Assembly: GCF_030247195.1 (NCBI RefSeq)
Contig: NC_080672.1
Location: 2,728,001 to 2,792,000 of the forward strand
Direction: 5' to 3'
Source of the DNA: Topomyia yanbarensis
Lineage: Eukaryota; Arthropoda; Insecta; Diptera; Culicidae
Length of the DNA: 64,000 nt
The notes below the pieces were generated by a model that ran no database searches, was not told the origin of the DNA, and saw only the letters and a list, made by a program, of their open reading frames with translations. Of the stretch, positions 46,784 to 58,150 are shown in pieces. A program made the translations under genes and the position numbers. Each line of letters starts with the position of its first letter. Position 1 is the stretch's first letter.

Positions 46784-47089
46784 GGCTGCCCGTTTTGCCC
46801 GTTCAAAAGTGATTACTTTTGAAACTTTCGCTAATTTTATCAAAAAACTTCTAATTTTATTCCAACAACTTCTAAGTGGCAAGAAATAGACCAACGTTCT
46901 CTTCTGGAAAGATGCGTATCTTGCCAAGATGAATGACTTTTTGGGACATTCTGAAGCTTTATCTACGATATTTGCGAAATTGTGTTAGAAAGTCTCAGTA
47001 AAAAAGTTGTTAAAAAAGATTCCTTAGAATCATTCACAAGTAACGGTCAATAATATAAATATGAACAAAATTTATCAATACTTAATTAA
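46784..47089. other. No gene seen
   Basis: AT-rich spacer. Confidence 0.4.
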
Positions 47090-48245
47090 AGAATATATAA
47101 CAGTAATGAAAAATGTTTGGAATATGACAACTGGTAATGGAATAAGAAATGGAATCACTTAAAACGGAAAATGTCTCAAAACAGAAGAAATGATATAGAA
47201 CAAGGAATGAATAAATAGATAAATAAAAAGTTCATAGAATAGAAATCGAACAAATGAAACAATTTAGAATTGAAATAATAGAAATGGAATTATATGGAAG
47301 CAATGAAACTGAATAGATTGAAGAAAAAACGAAAACAATAACAAGTGGAAATAGTCCAAAAACAGACAAAAGTGAAATCATAGAAAATATAGAATAAAAT
47401 CAAAATGCTAAGCAAAATGGGAATATTACAATAAGAAAAAAACTAGAGAAAATTTAAAAAAATGAATGGGCTAAATGAATGAATAAAGTAATATAAAATG
47501 AAAATGGAAAATATTTCAAATTTGATGAATTGGAAAAGAAAACAAAATGAACATAACGGAAAAAGGTTCAATTGCAAAAATCAACAAAATAAAAAACAAA
47601 ATTCAAAATTGTTTAAATGGATAAAACTAGAAAATACTAGAGGTAATGGAGTATAGCAATAAAGAAAAATTAGGCCATCCGAAAAACACACAAAAGCAAA
47701 GCATAACATAAAACAGCGAAATAGCAAACAAACAAAAATCACGATCCAAAAAAATAATCTTGTTTTATGGAAGTTGGAAAATATGAAAATAATAGACGAA
47801 AAAATAATAGTAAATAAAAGTTTATGAAATGAAATAAAATTAATGAAATCAATTAAACAAACGGAAGAAAAAGAAACAAATAAAACAATTGATAAAATAG
47901 AAAATCGAAATAAAAATAAAAATATGTAACATATTGAAAAAATGAGAGAAAAATAAAAAAACAAACTTGGTCAAAATAGAAAAATGAAAATATGAAGCAA
48001 AAAATAAAAGAGAAAAATGGAAAATTAGAATAAAATGGAGAACACAAAAATCGAAAAAGGAACATTAAGAATGCAGGGAATTAAAATTTGAAACAATAGA
48101 AAAAGAGAAAAAAATGAATGGATTATTTGAAAATATAGAATTTGTCGGACGACATGTAAAAAAATGAAAAAAATATTCAAATTGACACACAAAGATAGCT
48201 GAAGACGAAAAAACGGGTTTGGAACATTATCCAAAAGAAACACGA
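47090..48245. repeat. Degenerate A-rich tract (AAATGGAAAATAG-like)
   Basis: More than 1.1 kb in which short phrases such as AATGGAAA, AAATAGAAAA and AATAAAATGA recur without a fixed period. The plus strand is strongly purine-rich. The long Phe-rich minus frames here are composition artefacts. The tract at 52,195-52,720 has the complementary composition. Confidence 0.75.
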
Positions 48246-48399
48246 AAAATGCCTAATTTGACCAATTGAGCACTCCAAAAGAAGGATTCTAAGTTTTCTT
48301 CTTCTTGCTAATAAATACTTATGTGATTCATTCAGCAATTACGACGAATTAATAAATTTAAAATAGAAGTCAAATAATCACAGAAAAAATAACAAATCG

Positions 48400-49495
48400 C
48401 AAACTACATAATGACATACGAACGCCCACGCGATAAACAGAACGCGCCCAAACATACATAAACATACATACAAACGCTTCAGTGTTTCGCGATAAACGCT
48501 ATGAATCGTAATCATGAATCACGAAATCATGAATTGTACTAGTCCAGAAGCTCCCACTCTAAAATATAGATATTATATACACTAGATAACAAGTTTTAAG
48601 GCGCCATAGCTTGGGTCTCCAGTATGAAAGAAGAGCTCACATTCTCAGAGCGACGATCCGTGCGAACATTCAGAAGCCCATGCGAATATGTAAGATCAGG
48701 ATTATACCAACGAATTTATATGCGCGAAGTTACATACACGCTACACACACACGCATGTTAACATACAAATACAAATACATGATCTCGCTCTTGTGATTAG
48801 ATGAATTGTCCTACGAAATTATAAACGCGATATCAAATTTCCACACAACAATGAATCCGTGTCCCAGAAGACCCCTAGCGTCGATGGTAACATCCTAGGT
48901 CCATTATTTCAGTAATTTATATTTAAAAAAATCGCTCATATACACTAGACAACAAGTTGCAGGGCACCACAATAGGAAACTCTAGTGATATGGGGAAACC
49001 CACTCTAGTATCTGAACTATACACTGAAAATTAAGTATCAGATTCAGGATCCGCGCGATCCAAGAACACACGCGAAAATACGGTTATAAAATCTTATTTA
49101 TACCCGCTGACACACGCTACACACGTAACGTAAACATACAAACGCTCGATCTCTTCGCGATTATACAAAAAGACGAACATGGCATCGCGATCATCCACGC
49201 ACAAGTACGTTTAAGATTGCGAAATAACCAAAACGCCTCAATGATTTAGTGAATGCTACAGCAGCTATTAAGTGATCAATGCGGGCTAAAGTGCGTACAT
49301 ATAAACGCTCATCCTACACGATTGTGAAGTCCCTAAGCACGCACATCTGAGCCACACAACAAATAACACAATCAAAATCACGACCCGCTGCCATTAATTG
49401 GCTCCAATCAATGTTTTAGTGAGTGACATTTTCTGTCTCGTCTGCAATTGTAGTGAGGGATTCTGACAGGGAGCTCTTCCAAGAACCAATAAAAT
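48400..49495 (+). mobile_element. Decayed copy of the long retroposon, copy 4
   Basis: Landmarks: ACATACGAACGCCCACGCG, TCCAGAAGC, ACACTAGATAACAAG, then a second round with CCATTATTTCAG, ACACTAGACAACAAG, GGAAACTCTAGTGATATGGG, GATTCAGGATCCGCGCGATC, AAGAACACACGCGA, AACGCTCGATCTCTTCGCGAT, CGACCCGCTGCCATT and GATTCTGACAGGGAGC. Both the head and the final A-tail are missing. Confidence 0.6.
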
Positions 49496-50593
49496 AAGAA
49501 TATTTTATTCGTAAAAACGATAAAAGATTTGTTTCTGAATAGTTGTAATTTTATAATAACTCATCATCGTACGTTACATTCGAATTTATCTTGATCGTAT
49601 TCAATTGTAATATGTTGTGAAATTGGACCGAGCTAGACGATCTCTGCCGATTATATTTCACTCTTTTCATTCCCATATGAAAGAAGCCAACTGCAATAAA
49701 TTATTTTCCCAATGAACCCTGTTATATCTTTAGTTCACGATTTTGTGTACAAACCAAAATCCAATAAACCTCGATTGCTCCTTGACAGCATCACAACGCA
49801 ATCAAAAACCTAACGGAAAAGTTTCCTCCACTTTCTTCGAGTGCTAAAACCCGGTAGGCCCATTACAGCCTCAGCTAAAGTAAGGCACACATCAACGCTG
49901 TGAGTGATTTGTGGCGTTCAACGTTAGCTTCTACTGACCGTTCATTCGTGCATAGACGGAGTAGGGTGAGCCCGAGAAATTCGCTTCCAGCGCTGAAGGC
50001 TTCTATTTTTAAGGACGTCAGCGTCAATTTATGTGCTATTTGCTTCGGGTTGCAAAAGCTTCCGTACGACCTATTCGCCATAGGGAACGATTTGCGTGGT
50101 CGCATAAATGTCAAACATTTATAGAACCTTTTTTTTCAATTTCCCCCCTCTTCCCATCAAGATTGCTGCTGCATTTGCTTTCCAATGGTGAGGAAAGAGA
50201 AGCTTTCGCTATGGCTTAGAAGGGAAGGTTTTTTTTGTAGCGAATGCTACTCATAGCATAGAATGGTTGTTTAAGTCCTGGGAGAGCCGTGCGTTGATAA
50301 ATTGAGGCTGTCGTCTCAATCGCGGACCTTCCCCTTGTTTGTTCAACGAATTTGATTGATCACATTACTGGATTTCACTTATTGAGCAGCGAGAAGCTTG
50401 AGTGATGAACCCAATGAGAAGTATTGAAATCATAATGTAAGCATGTTTATGAACGGAAATGGTTTAATTCATTTTTAGTGGAAATTTATTGTTTTTTATT
50501 AACGATTGAAATAAACCATGATTACCAAATTAGTAACGGAATTTGCGTTTCGGCTTCGTCTTATCAGAATCCGACTCTAACTTAGTGACAGGA
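49496..50593. other. Mostly single-copy-looking DNA
   Basis: 49,700-50,300 has balanced composition. At 50,548-50,576 the minus strand reads TCTGATAAGACGAAGCCGAAACG, which resembles the hammerhead-like motif of another retroelement but lacks one invariant G. Confidence 0.3.
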
Positions 50594-51049
50594 CTAAGCT
50601 AGCAGGATTAACGCTATTCTATTCTATTCTATTCTAACCCTTACACAGCCAGTATTGAAAAGCATCCTGGAAAACACTGCGGATATTCTTTAGTGTTTTT
50701 CTTGTCAACATTAATATTTGAAGCATATTACAATATGTCGCAAATATTAAAACGGCCAGGCCTACTGTGCAGAGTTGGGTTTGAAGATGTTTCAATATTA
50801 TACGGCAATTGAATTATTCATTTAATGACCAATTCAACCAACGAATCGTTTTGAAACTTGAATGAGGAAGAAACGAGGACAACCGTACCGCCCGTTTCAG
50901 TTTATAGGGGGTTATGATAAACCGTTGGGAGTGACTTTGCTAAGAAGGTTAATGTCACTCATTTGGTCCTTCGGGATGGGACAGAGGTATTTACTTTAGG
51001 CCTAGGTTAAAGCACCTTTACTCGCTCTAAGCTAGCAGGATTAACGCTA
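50594..51049 (-). mobile_element. AATAG-tailed retroelement, copy 3, with 23-bp target-site duplication
   Basis: A 23-bp direct repeat beginning CTAAGCTAGCAGGATTAACG occurs at 50,594-50,616 and 51,027-51,049. The 410-bp body (50,617-51,026) starts on the plus strand with TTCTATTCTATTCTATTC and ends at ACTCGCT. Read on the minus strand this is a retroelement with an (AATAG)n 3' tail. No reading frame; either a SINE or a 5'-truncated LINE. Confidence 0.9.
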
Positions 51050-52194
51050 GCTCCAAAAAACGAAAATAGTACTGTATGATGTCCCGCAAGAACAGTTTAC
51101 GAAAAATTTTCACCACTAAGGGGTAATAAAGCATAAACATTACAAAACTTTCGAATGACAGAAAAAGAACCTTCAAAGTAATCCAATATGTATCGATTTC
51201 AAATTCTTTGAAAGTAACCATGAACCAATTTCTTAAATAATCACACACTCTTTCTTGTGTGCCTAGAGACTTCGTAACTTATCCCCCTACAGATCTGATC
51301 AGACTCTCGCCTGTAAAACCTCAAATTTACTTAATCGAAAACCCCTAAACATATATAAACCACGTCGTCACACATCCCGTTTGGCAAGGATTCAATTTTG
51401 CCGGGCAAATCATCGACGACAAATTCTCAGCAGCAGAAGGACAAGTGTGCTGAAAGAAGAAGGGTGACATTGACTGGATGGATGGATGGCTGGTTGGATG
51501 GATGGCGTCGAAAAAGTCGATGTCGTCGTTGTCATCTTCGGTCGGTCCCACTCCCATTCCCCAGTTTTATGGGAAAGAAGGGAAGGACGGACGACGGTCG
51601 GCTTCCGAAAAAGGGTGTACGAAGTTGTGAATTTTCTCGAGGCGCAATAACCCTATTTTGCTGCTGATGGAATGGACCTCGGTCGGAGGGAAGAATGACG
51701 ATGATAACTGACTTTCCTATGGGAGTGAAGTTTTACAGAGATTTTCATGTTGAAACAAATTTGTCTTCGTTTGAGTTTAGCCGGGGAATTTGGACCGTTG
51801 TTGCAGTCTGGTAAGTGGTTTTTGTCTGTTTTATGTACAGAGTTGGGTATAGAACTTATTGTCAATTGGATCGAAAACAATTTACGACTACATAGTGTGG
51901 TTGATGTAAGATGCACTAAAGCAATTATCACATTTGCAATGTTAAAAAGTTTTAAATGAATATGATAACGTCTGATATGATTAACGAAGCATTCGACAAT
52001 TTTACGGATCGTCTGAAATTATTCGTTACATCACAAATACATGAATTATCAATCTAAATTTTTATGCTCCTTACAACGAGATTACCATGAGTCACTTGTC
52101 GGACCACACATGTTTACCAATCAATAGTCTGTTTTAGGCACCTTCAGAATTGCCAAAATTCAACAAATTGGTTGTTTTTTGTTGCATTTCATCC
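51050..52194. other. No gene recognised
   Basis: 51,300-51,900 is more balanced in composition with a GGAT run (51,472-51,505). Frames of 70-92 codons overlap on both strands. Confidence 0.35.
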
Positions 52195-52720
52195 AGGTGG
52201 TTTATTCTTTGTATTTTCCCTATTTAGTCCAATTCTCCATTTTTCTATTTTTCCACTATTCTCAAAAATTTCCTTTTTCTGTTTTTACGAATTTTTTTTC
52301 ATTTTGTAGTTATTCCTGTTTTCCATGAAATTTTAGTTTTCGTTTTACCGCTCACCCGTTTCTCATTATTTTAACCATTTGTTCATTTTTTGTTCATCAT
52401 TATCATGTAGTGTAATTTCTTCAAATTTTTAATATATTTTCAAATTTTATCTTTTCCATGGTCTTATGTTTCCATTTTTTGTTGCTTCCCCGTTTCGGAT
52501 TTGTATTCTTCTGTTTCTGATATTGGTAGATCTTTGACTATGTGCATATTATTAATCTTTTTCCATTATTTAAAGTATCATTTTCAACTTTCTCGTTTAG
52601 TTCCATTTCATCCATTTATTTTCTTTTACCCGCTTGATCCTTATTTCTTTTTTTGTTTTTCCTGTCTTTAAATTCCTGATTTTGTTTTTCAATTTATTAC
52701 ATGCCCATTTTGCTACTATT
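52195..52720. repeat. Degenerate T/C-rich tract
   Basis: Phrases such as CCATTTTTCTATTTTTCC and TTTCCATTTTTTG recur. It looks like the inverse-orientation relative of the 47-48 kb A-rich tract. Confidence 0.6.
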
Positions 52721-53072
52721 GTCACAATTCGAACAAAGTTTTTAATATCTTTCATAATATTGTACCAAATATTTAAATGAAGGGCACGGAAACATCGCAT
52801 AAATTAAACCGAAGAAAATGAACTACACTAAAAATGAGTTTCGAACAAGTCCATGCAATACTGACAGCTGGATAAATATGAATTGTTGATAATTGATGGC
52901 TCCTTTTAAAGCCAATAAAATATTTCGAAGAGATATTTAAAGGGTCGAACGATTAAAATGTAGTCCACTTAAACTGTTTGATTCTGATATTTACTCTTTT
53001 GTTATAAAAGTGTCGTACAAGCAAGAGTAGCAATGCCAGATCGCAGTAGGCATATTTTTTAGCGTTGGAATA
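52721..53072. other. No gene seen
   Basis: AT-rich spacer. Confidence 0.4.
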
Positions 53073-53572
53073 GTGAGAATGCGGTTGAAAAGCTCCACCC
53101 CTTCCTTTGTTACCCTGAAAGTTGGATCTGTATTTTCACAGACTACAATGTGTATTTATGATGGTCAATCTCTCACGTGTCAGTACTATGATCAATCGAC
53201 ACACTACGGAAACCCTTCCATGGGAGTACCCAAGACAAAAACAATGATCACAACAAAAACAAATACAGAAACTTCAGCACAAACTATTGTCCTAACAGTA
53301 ACACCTGCTAAACCACCATCAAAAGCTAACTCCGTGACCCCATCATACATCACATTGGCAAACATAAAAGACTGAAAGGTGATTTCACAACCGTGATCAA
53401 CAATTCGAAGAAATAAGTTGATGAAAGCATAGACAAAAGTGACAACCAAGGAAGCGGACCGGATGACCCTTTGATGTTATCAGCTGATGCTGAAAATGCT
53501 TCCCCGCCTAGGAAAAAAGTCTCCACACGTACTGGTAAATTACCTACGAAGAATGCGGTGGAGGAACATTAA
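53073..53572 (+). pseudogene. LINE ORF1 C-terminal relic
   Basis: The frame from 53,079 reads MRLKSSTPSFVTLKVGS, then YDGQSLTCQYYDQSTHYGNP (53,157-53,216), a C-x2-C-x4-H-x4-C zinc knuckle with the second and fourth ligands changed to Tyr and Ser, then a Thr/Lys-rich stretch and LANIKD-stop. After a frameshift it continues GDFTTVINNSKK, stop, VDESIDKSDNQGSGPDDP, LSADAENASPPRKKVS and ends NAVEEH-stop at 53,572. R1/LOA/Jockey-type ORF1 proteins bind RNA through such knuckles. Two stops and one frameshift make this copy dead. The same layout appears at 11.6-12.4 kb. Confidence 0.65.
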
Positions 53573-54849
53573 ATATGTTTGTGTTATTGTTTATTTGTTG
53601 GAAATAGACTAAAGACGCGGCTTCGAGCCGTGCAACCGGATGGAAAAAGTAATTGATATGTTACTGTGAAAATTCGAAAAAAAATCTGGTTTGGCAGGCT
53701 TTCTGTCCCTGTGATTTGAAAAGCGAAAAAAAATTTTTATTGCAACCGAGACCGGCAACTAGTAAATTTAACTGAAAGAGTGCATGAAAAAAACATTTAT
53801 ATCTTCAAATCTTCAGAAATACAGATTAATAAAGTCTTTCGAGAAAGGGTTACACATATTATTTAGTCAAATGTGTAATTTTCTCGTGTAAAATGGGAAT
53901 TTTCACTCAATTATCGGTCAAAAATCAGTTTTTGGGAGCATTCTCCATAAATTGTCATACGGCACCATCTGCAAAGGTTATAGAGTATACACATACCTTG
54001 GGATTATATATCAAAAATTGAAAGACAAACAACTTCGCCGATGAAAGTTTTTTGATAGCATGTCTCTATCGAAAGATAGAAATCATCTAGATAAATTTTA
54101 ACTTATCTAGATCAACATCAAATTTTGTCAAAATAATACACACTTCTACCCAAGAAATTTTTGCTAGGACCCAAACCTCCAGAATAAATACCCAGCGCGC
54201 TAGAAATTTTTATCGACGAAAGTTGTGTCCTGTCCCACTGTCGCCATTCACCCAGTGAGTCTGGGCACAACTCTAACCTAGGTTATTGAAATTTTCCGAG
54301 CTGAAAAATCTATATCTCGTCTTCCTTCGTAAGACAAGTAGAGCCGTTGGTTCTACACGAAAAAATGGTTCCCAAAACCGTGAATAAAGTTGCATGAATT
54401 CTGGAACAATCACGTTTTTATGTTACGAAAACAGAACCTTTTTGTATTTGTTTTGTAATTGTGGTCATTTTCTTTAGGCACAAATCCCCGACTATGTACG
54501 GGGAACGTGCCATTTGAGCCAATATATTCTGATTCTTGAAACAAAATTGACCATAGCTAAAGAATAATTGATGAAATGTGTAAATTCAGCGTTATTGTAC
54601 ATTTGTACTACTCACATATCAGCGATCTTAACCAGGAACGATAACCAGTTTTTGTAAGTTCCTGTAATATATTAATGTAATTGTTTAACGTCCAATTTGT
54701 CTGTTCAATTATTCCATAATATAGTCCCCCTCGAAGAAGGCGCAAACATCGCGTCGAAACGTTGGGATTTAAAAACACAAAAATTGTTTTAATCCACTGA
54801 AGACAGAAAATGCGTTGAAAATTCTAGATTATGCATCAAACCAAAGGTT
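53573..54849. other. No gene seen; includes CGAAGAAGG motif copy
   Basis: AT-rich. At 54,730-54,765 is the second copy of the motif described at 1,387 (CTCGAAGAAGGCGC, loop, GCGTCGAAACGTTGG). Confidence 0.4.
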
Positions 54850-54975
54850 AACTCATTAACATACAATCGCTCGAATCCTTCGCGATCATCCTCGCACACC
54901 CAGGCTTGCGAACTTTTATGTCCAATTCGCTCGGTCCTAGCAGCCTAGGTACAGGCCGTCAGTTGGTCTAATCTA
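54850..54975 (+). repeat. Small fragment of the long retroposon
   Basis: ACATACAATCGCTCGAATCC, TTCGCGATCATCCTCGCACA, GTCCTAGCAGCCTAGGTACA and CAGTTGG are retroposon unit landmarks in the usual order with a deletion between them. Confidence 0.6.
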
Positions 54976-56870
54976 ATATAAAATAGTTTACCAATTTTCA
55001 TTCAATTTCGACCTCCTAAATTTTCAAAAGCTTCCAAGCGGTTCCAAAAATTTTCAAAAGCGACGCAGAAAAACAAAAATTTTCGGCCTATTTCGAGCAA
55101 AGCCATCAATATGGAGCACTATCAGAACTGTAAAGCTTTGTGAAATTTTAATTATAGGTAAGCTGCAGTCTAGCCTGTAATACAATTTAAAGATAGGGGT
55201 TTGGAGGTGATGGACGAAGCATTTTGTTTTTCTGGAGATTTTGTGAAATCAGTTAACGCTAGGTATTTGAAAGCGACGTACGGAGGATTATTCCAGAAAA
55301 CTGTACGTATAGATCACTTTACTGAACAGACAATTTGTTAGAGAATTCAACCCGCCTATGTCATACAACAATGCGAATAATTTATGTGAATATTCTTTCC
55401 TTCTTTAACCGTTACAATTATTTTCGGCGGTTGGAAACTTTCCAAAAGATTCGACCAAAGTTCGATCGATCATATTTGATTGTCACTCACTTCATGCAAA
55501 CTCCAACCACAAAAAGTTAAAGTTAAAGAACTGTCTTTAAATCAGTTAATGCTAGGTTTGAGTAAAAAGGTGATTATCGAACTTTATAACCGGATACACT
55601 TCAAAGTATTAGCACCTCGAAAAACGTTTCTATGTAAAATTTAAGCTCAATCGGACATGGTAGAACAATGGAACCTGTGAATACTTCGAAAACTCAAATA
55701 TCATATCAACTCAAAAAATTTCCTTGCCCCAGAGGGATACATTTTTTTTAAATAACACCAAATCTCCACGGTTCTTTTTTTCTGAATGAGCTCAAATTTT
55801 GCTAGGTGACATTTTTCGAGGAGGTAAATCTTCTGAGGTATGGCTGGTTTGATAATTCAGGATGACCATACATATTGGCACTTTATCGCCTATCAAGACC
55901 TGTATACTGAGTCGACAATTTTTAGGAGTTGTGATCTGATTGGTGACAGCTATCTCGAAAATCCGCCCAGATATGTAAAGAATTGTAATATGCTGTCTAT
56001 ACCATGCAAATGGCGTTACTGGCGATAAGCCTTCTATGAAGGACTACAGTGTCTACATGCCCGCTCAATACATTGAGATCGATGGTGTAGTCACCAACTC
56101 AAATTTTTGCGTATATCTACTACTTTCACCAGTTAGTCAAAATTTTGAATGGTAATCGCACTGGATGGGACTCTCAACTCGTCTCGGTTGACCTTTGCCG
56201 GGACAGCTTTACGTTTGATTACGTTTTCTTTAACAAGAATTATTTGCATGTTCGGCTGTTTATTATCTATTACCATGCCCCGCGTACTAAGAGCGCCCAT
56301 GGAATCTGAAAGGACTCCTTAGAGTTTTAGTTGTACACCCCTTTGGTGTTTACCATGAATTTCTTTTCCAGTTGGACTTTTTAACCAATAATTTAGTGTG
56401 AACTCGGAAATGGCATAACTTATCCTCACTTATTTTATAAAACATATCAAGATTTCAGTACCCTCCTAAGGTTGGAACCCTTGCCGGGGGCCAACCGCAA
56501 ACTACGAGCCTACCTATAGTTCGGTCTAATTCCATAACATTTTACAACTGTATACGAGTGATTCAAATTCGAAAGCAACCGCAGAACATCCAATCATAAC
56601 TAATTATCGAATTTTTGTATATTAATGTCATTAATGATGATTTATCAAAAAATTACAACCATCAAATGATCCCTTTGCGTACTTTTAACTAACACATTCC
56701 ATATCTAACTCAAACATATCGCGCGCAATCAGAACCCACGAATGCACGGAGTATCAATCAATAAACAAGTAGCCTTTATCTATATCGATTCCCCCGATTA
56801 CAGTCAATAAAATAACCAACACATAACAAACAGTAAGCAAACAGAAGGGGAAAATTTTCTAAAAAGGAAC
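54976..56870. other. No gene seen
   Basis: AT-rich, with no frame, repeat end or RNA gene that I can support. Confidence 0.4.
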
Positions 56871-58150
56871 ATCAGTCGGAAACTAGTTCTCCGCTCACTG
56901 AATTACTGCCGAAAACGGAACAAAGAGAGTCGCTCGCTCGAGTGAGTCAGAGTGAGGATATCCTTTATGAAGATGGGAAATAATCACTTGACTTTCCCGC
57001 TGGCACTTTTTGGCAAGTGAGCGGAAGATCTAATCTGCTTACCATTTACGATTGGTACAGTCCTGTGTGCATCAATTCCAACCAAGCTGAGCGAAAGATG
57101 CCTCGGGCTAATTCATTTCAAGTACATATTGAATCTTAATTAGAATTATTGTTATTTGCAGTTGCTTCCAATACAATCAAAACTCTGCTAGACCATGATA
57201 GAAAAGCATCGATTTCAAAACCACCAACTAGTTTTCAGCAAACTAATTAATCGCCTCATAATAACAGAAAACTCCCATCTCTTTGCTGCTTCCCCTACTC
57301 GAATAACATCAATCACGCCGCACTCCCGACCGAAATTCCTAAAAAAAATAAATTCCCCGTTGCACCCGCGGTGAGCGCAAAAATTGTCGAACCCCAACCG
57401 AAAGCAGCGAAGGTAGGCAGGCAGCCACGGATGAAGCGAAACGGTTTGAAAGCGCTAAATTAAGTTGAAAACAAGCAAATCAATATGCACACATGTTCGA
57501 CAAAACCGAGCAACATTGGCGAAATATCACATACCCTACTAGTGGAGATGATGGGGGGACGGAACAGCCGAAGGGAAAAAATCAGCATATGTAACTAAAC
57601 ACGCGCGCTCAATTCGCCGACAGTGGGCAGCAGCAGCAACACACAGAGAGCGACACTGTGAACGAGTGGCACCACATGTAACGAAGCATCCCGTTTGTTG
57701 AAAATTCAACCAACAAAGTCCGGATTTGGCACCCTCCTCGCCCGAAACACCAACTCAGTCAGCTCCCGTGGAAAAGCCACTCAATGGGATAGAAAAGAAA
57801 AAAAAACAAAACAAAGCGGAAAGAAAAATGCTCTGGTCAGTAAAATACCGCCGCGGGAACAAGCGCTCGCTTTCGCGCACGGAGAGCGCCTGCAGGACGT
57901 TAGAGCCACTGCTGATGGTTGGGTGGGGAGGGGGGCGGGAGAATGCGAGAGTGATTTTGTTGCTTCCTGACGGTCGCGTTACTGAGAGCGTATTAGCCCT
58001 AAATAAATCAAATTTATTCATAAACCAACAACACCCGACGCTAACTGGGTTGGCCTGCCTGACTGCCTGCTTGCCAAGGGTACTTCCCATCCCGGATTGA
58101 ATGGTGGAAGCTAAGCTACTTTCCTCCGAAGCAGCGAAGGAGGAAGGAGG
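56871..58150. other. Single-copy-looking, GC-balanced DNA
   Basis: Contains GCTCGCTCGAGTGAGTCAG (56,930-56,948), CAGCAGCAGCAAC near 57,630, and overlapping frames of 91-124 codons at 57,695-58,100 without a recognisable domain. Confidence 0.35.

Noticed and set aside
47581..48243. Phe-rich minus frames resembling membrane proteins
   Set aside because: Artefact of the A-rich degenerate tract.
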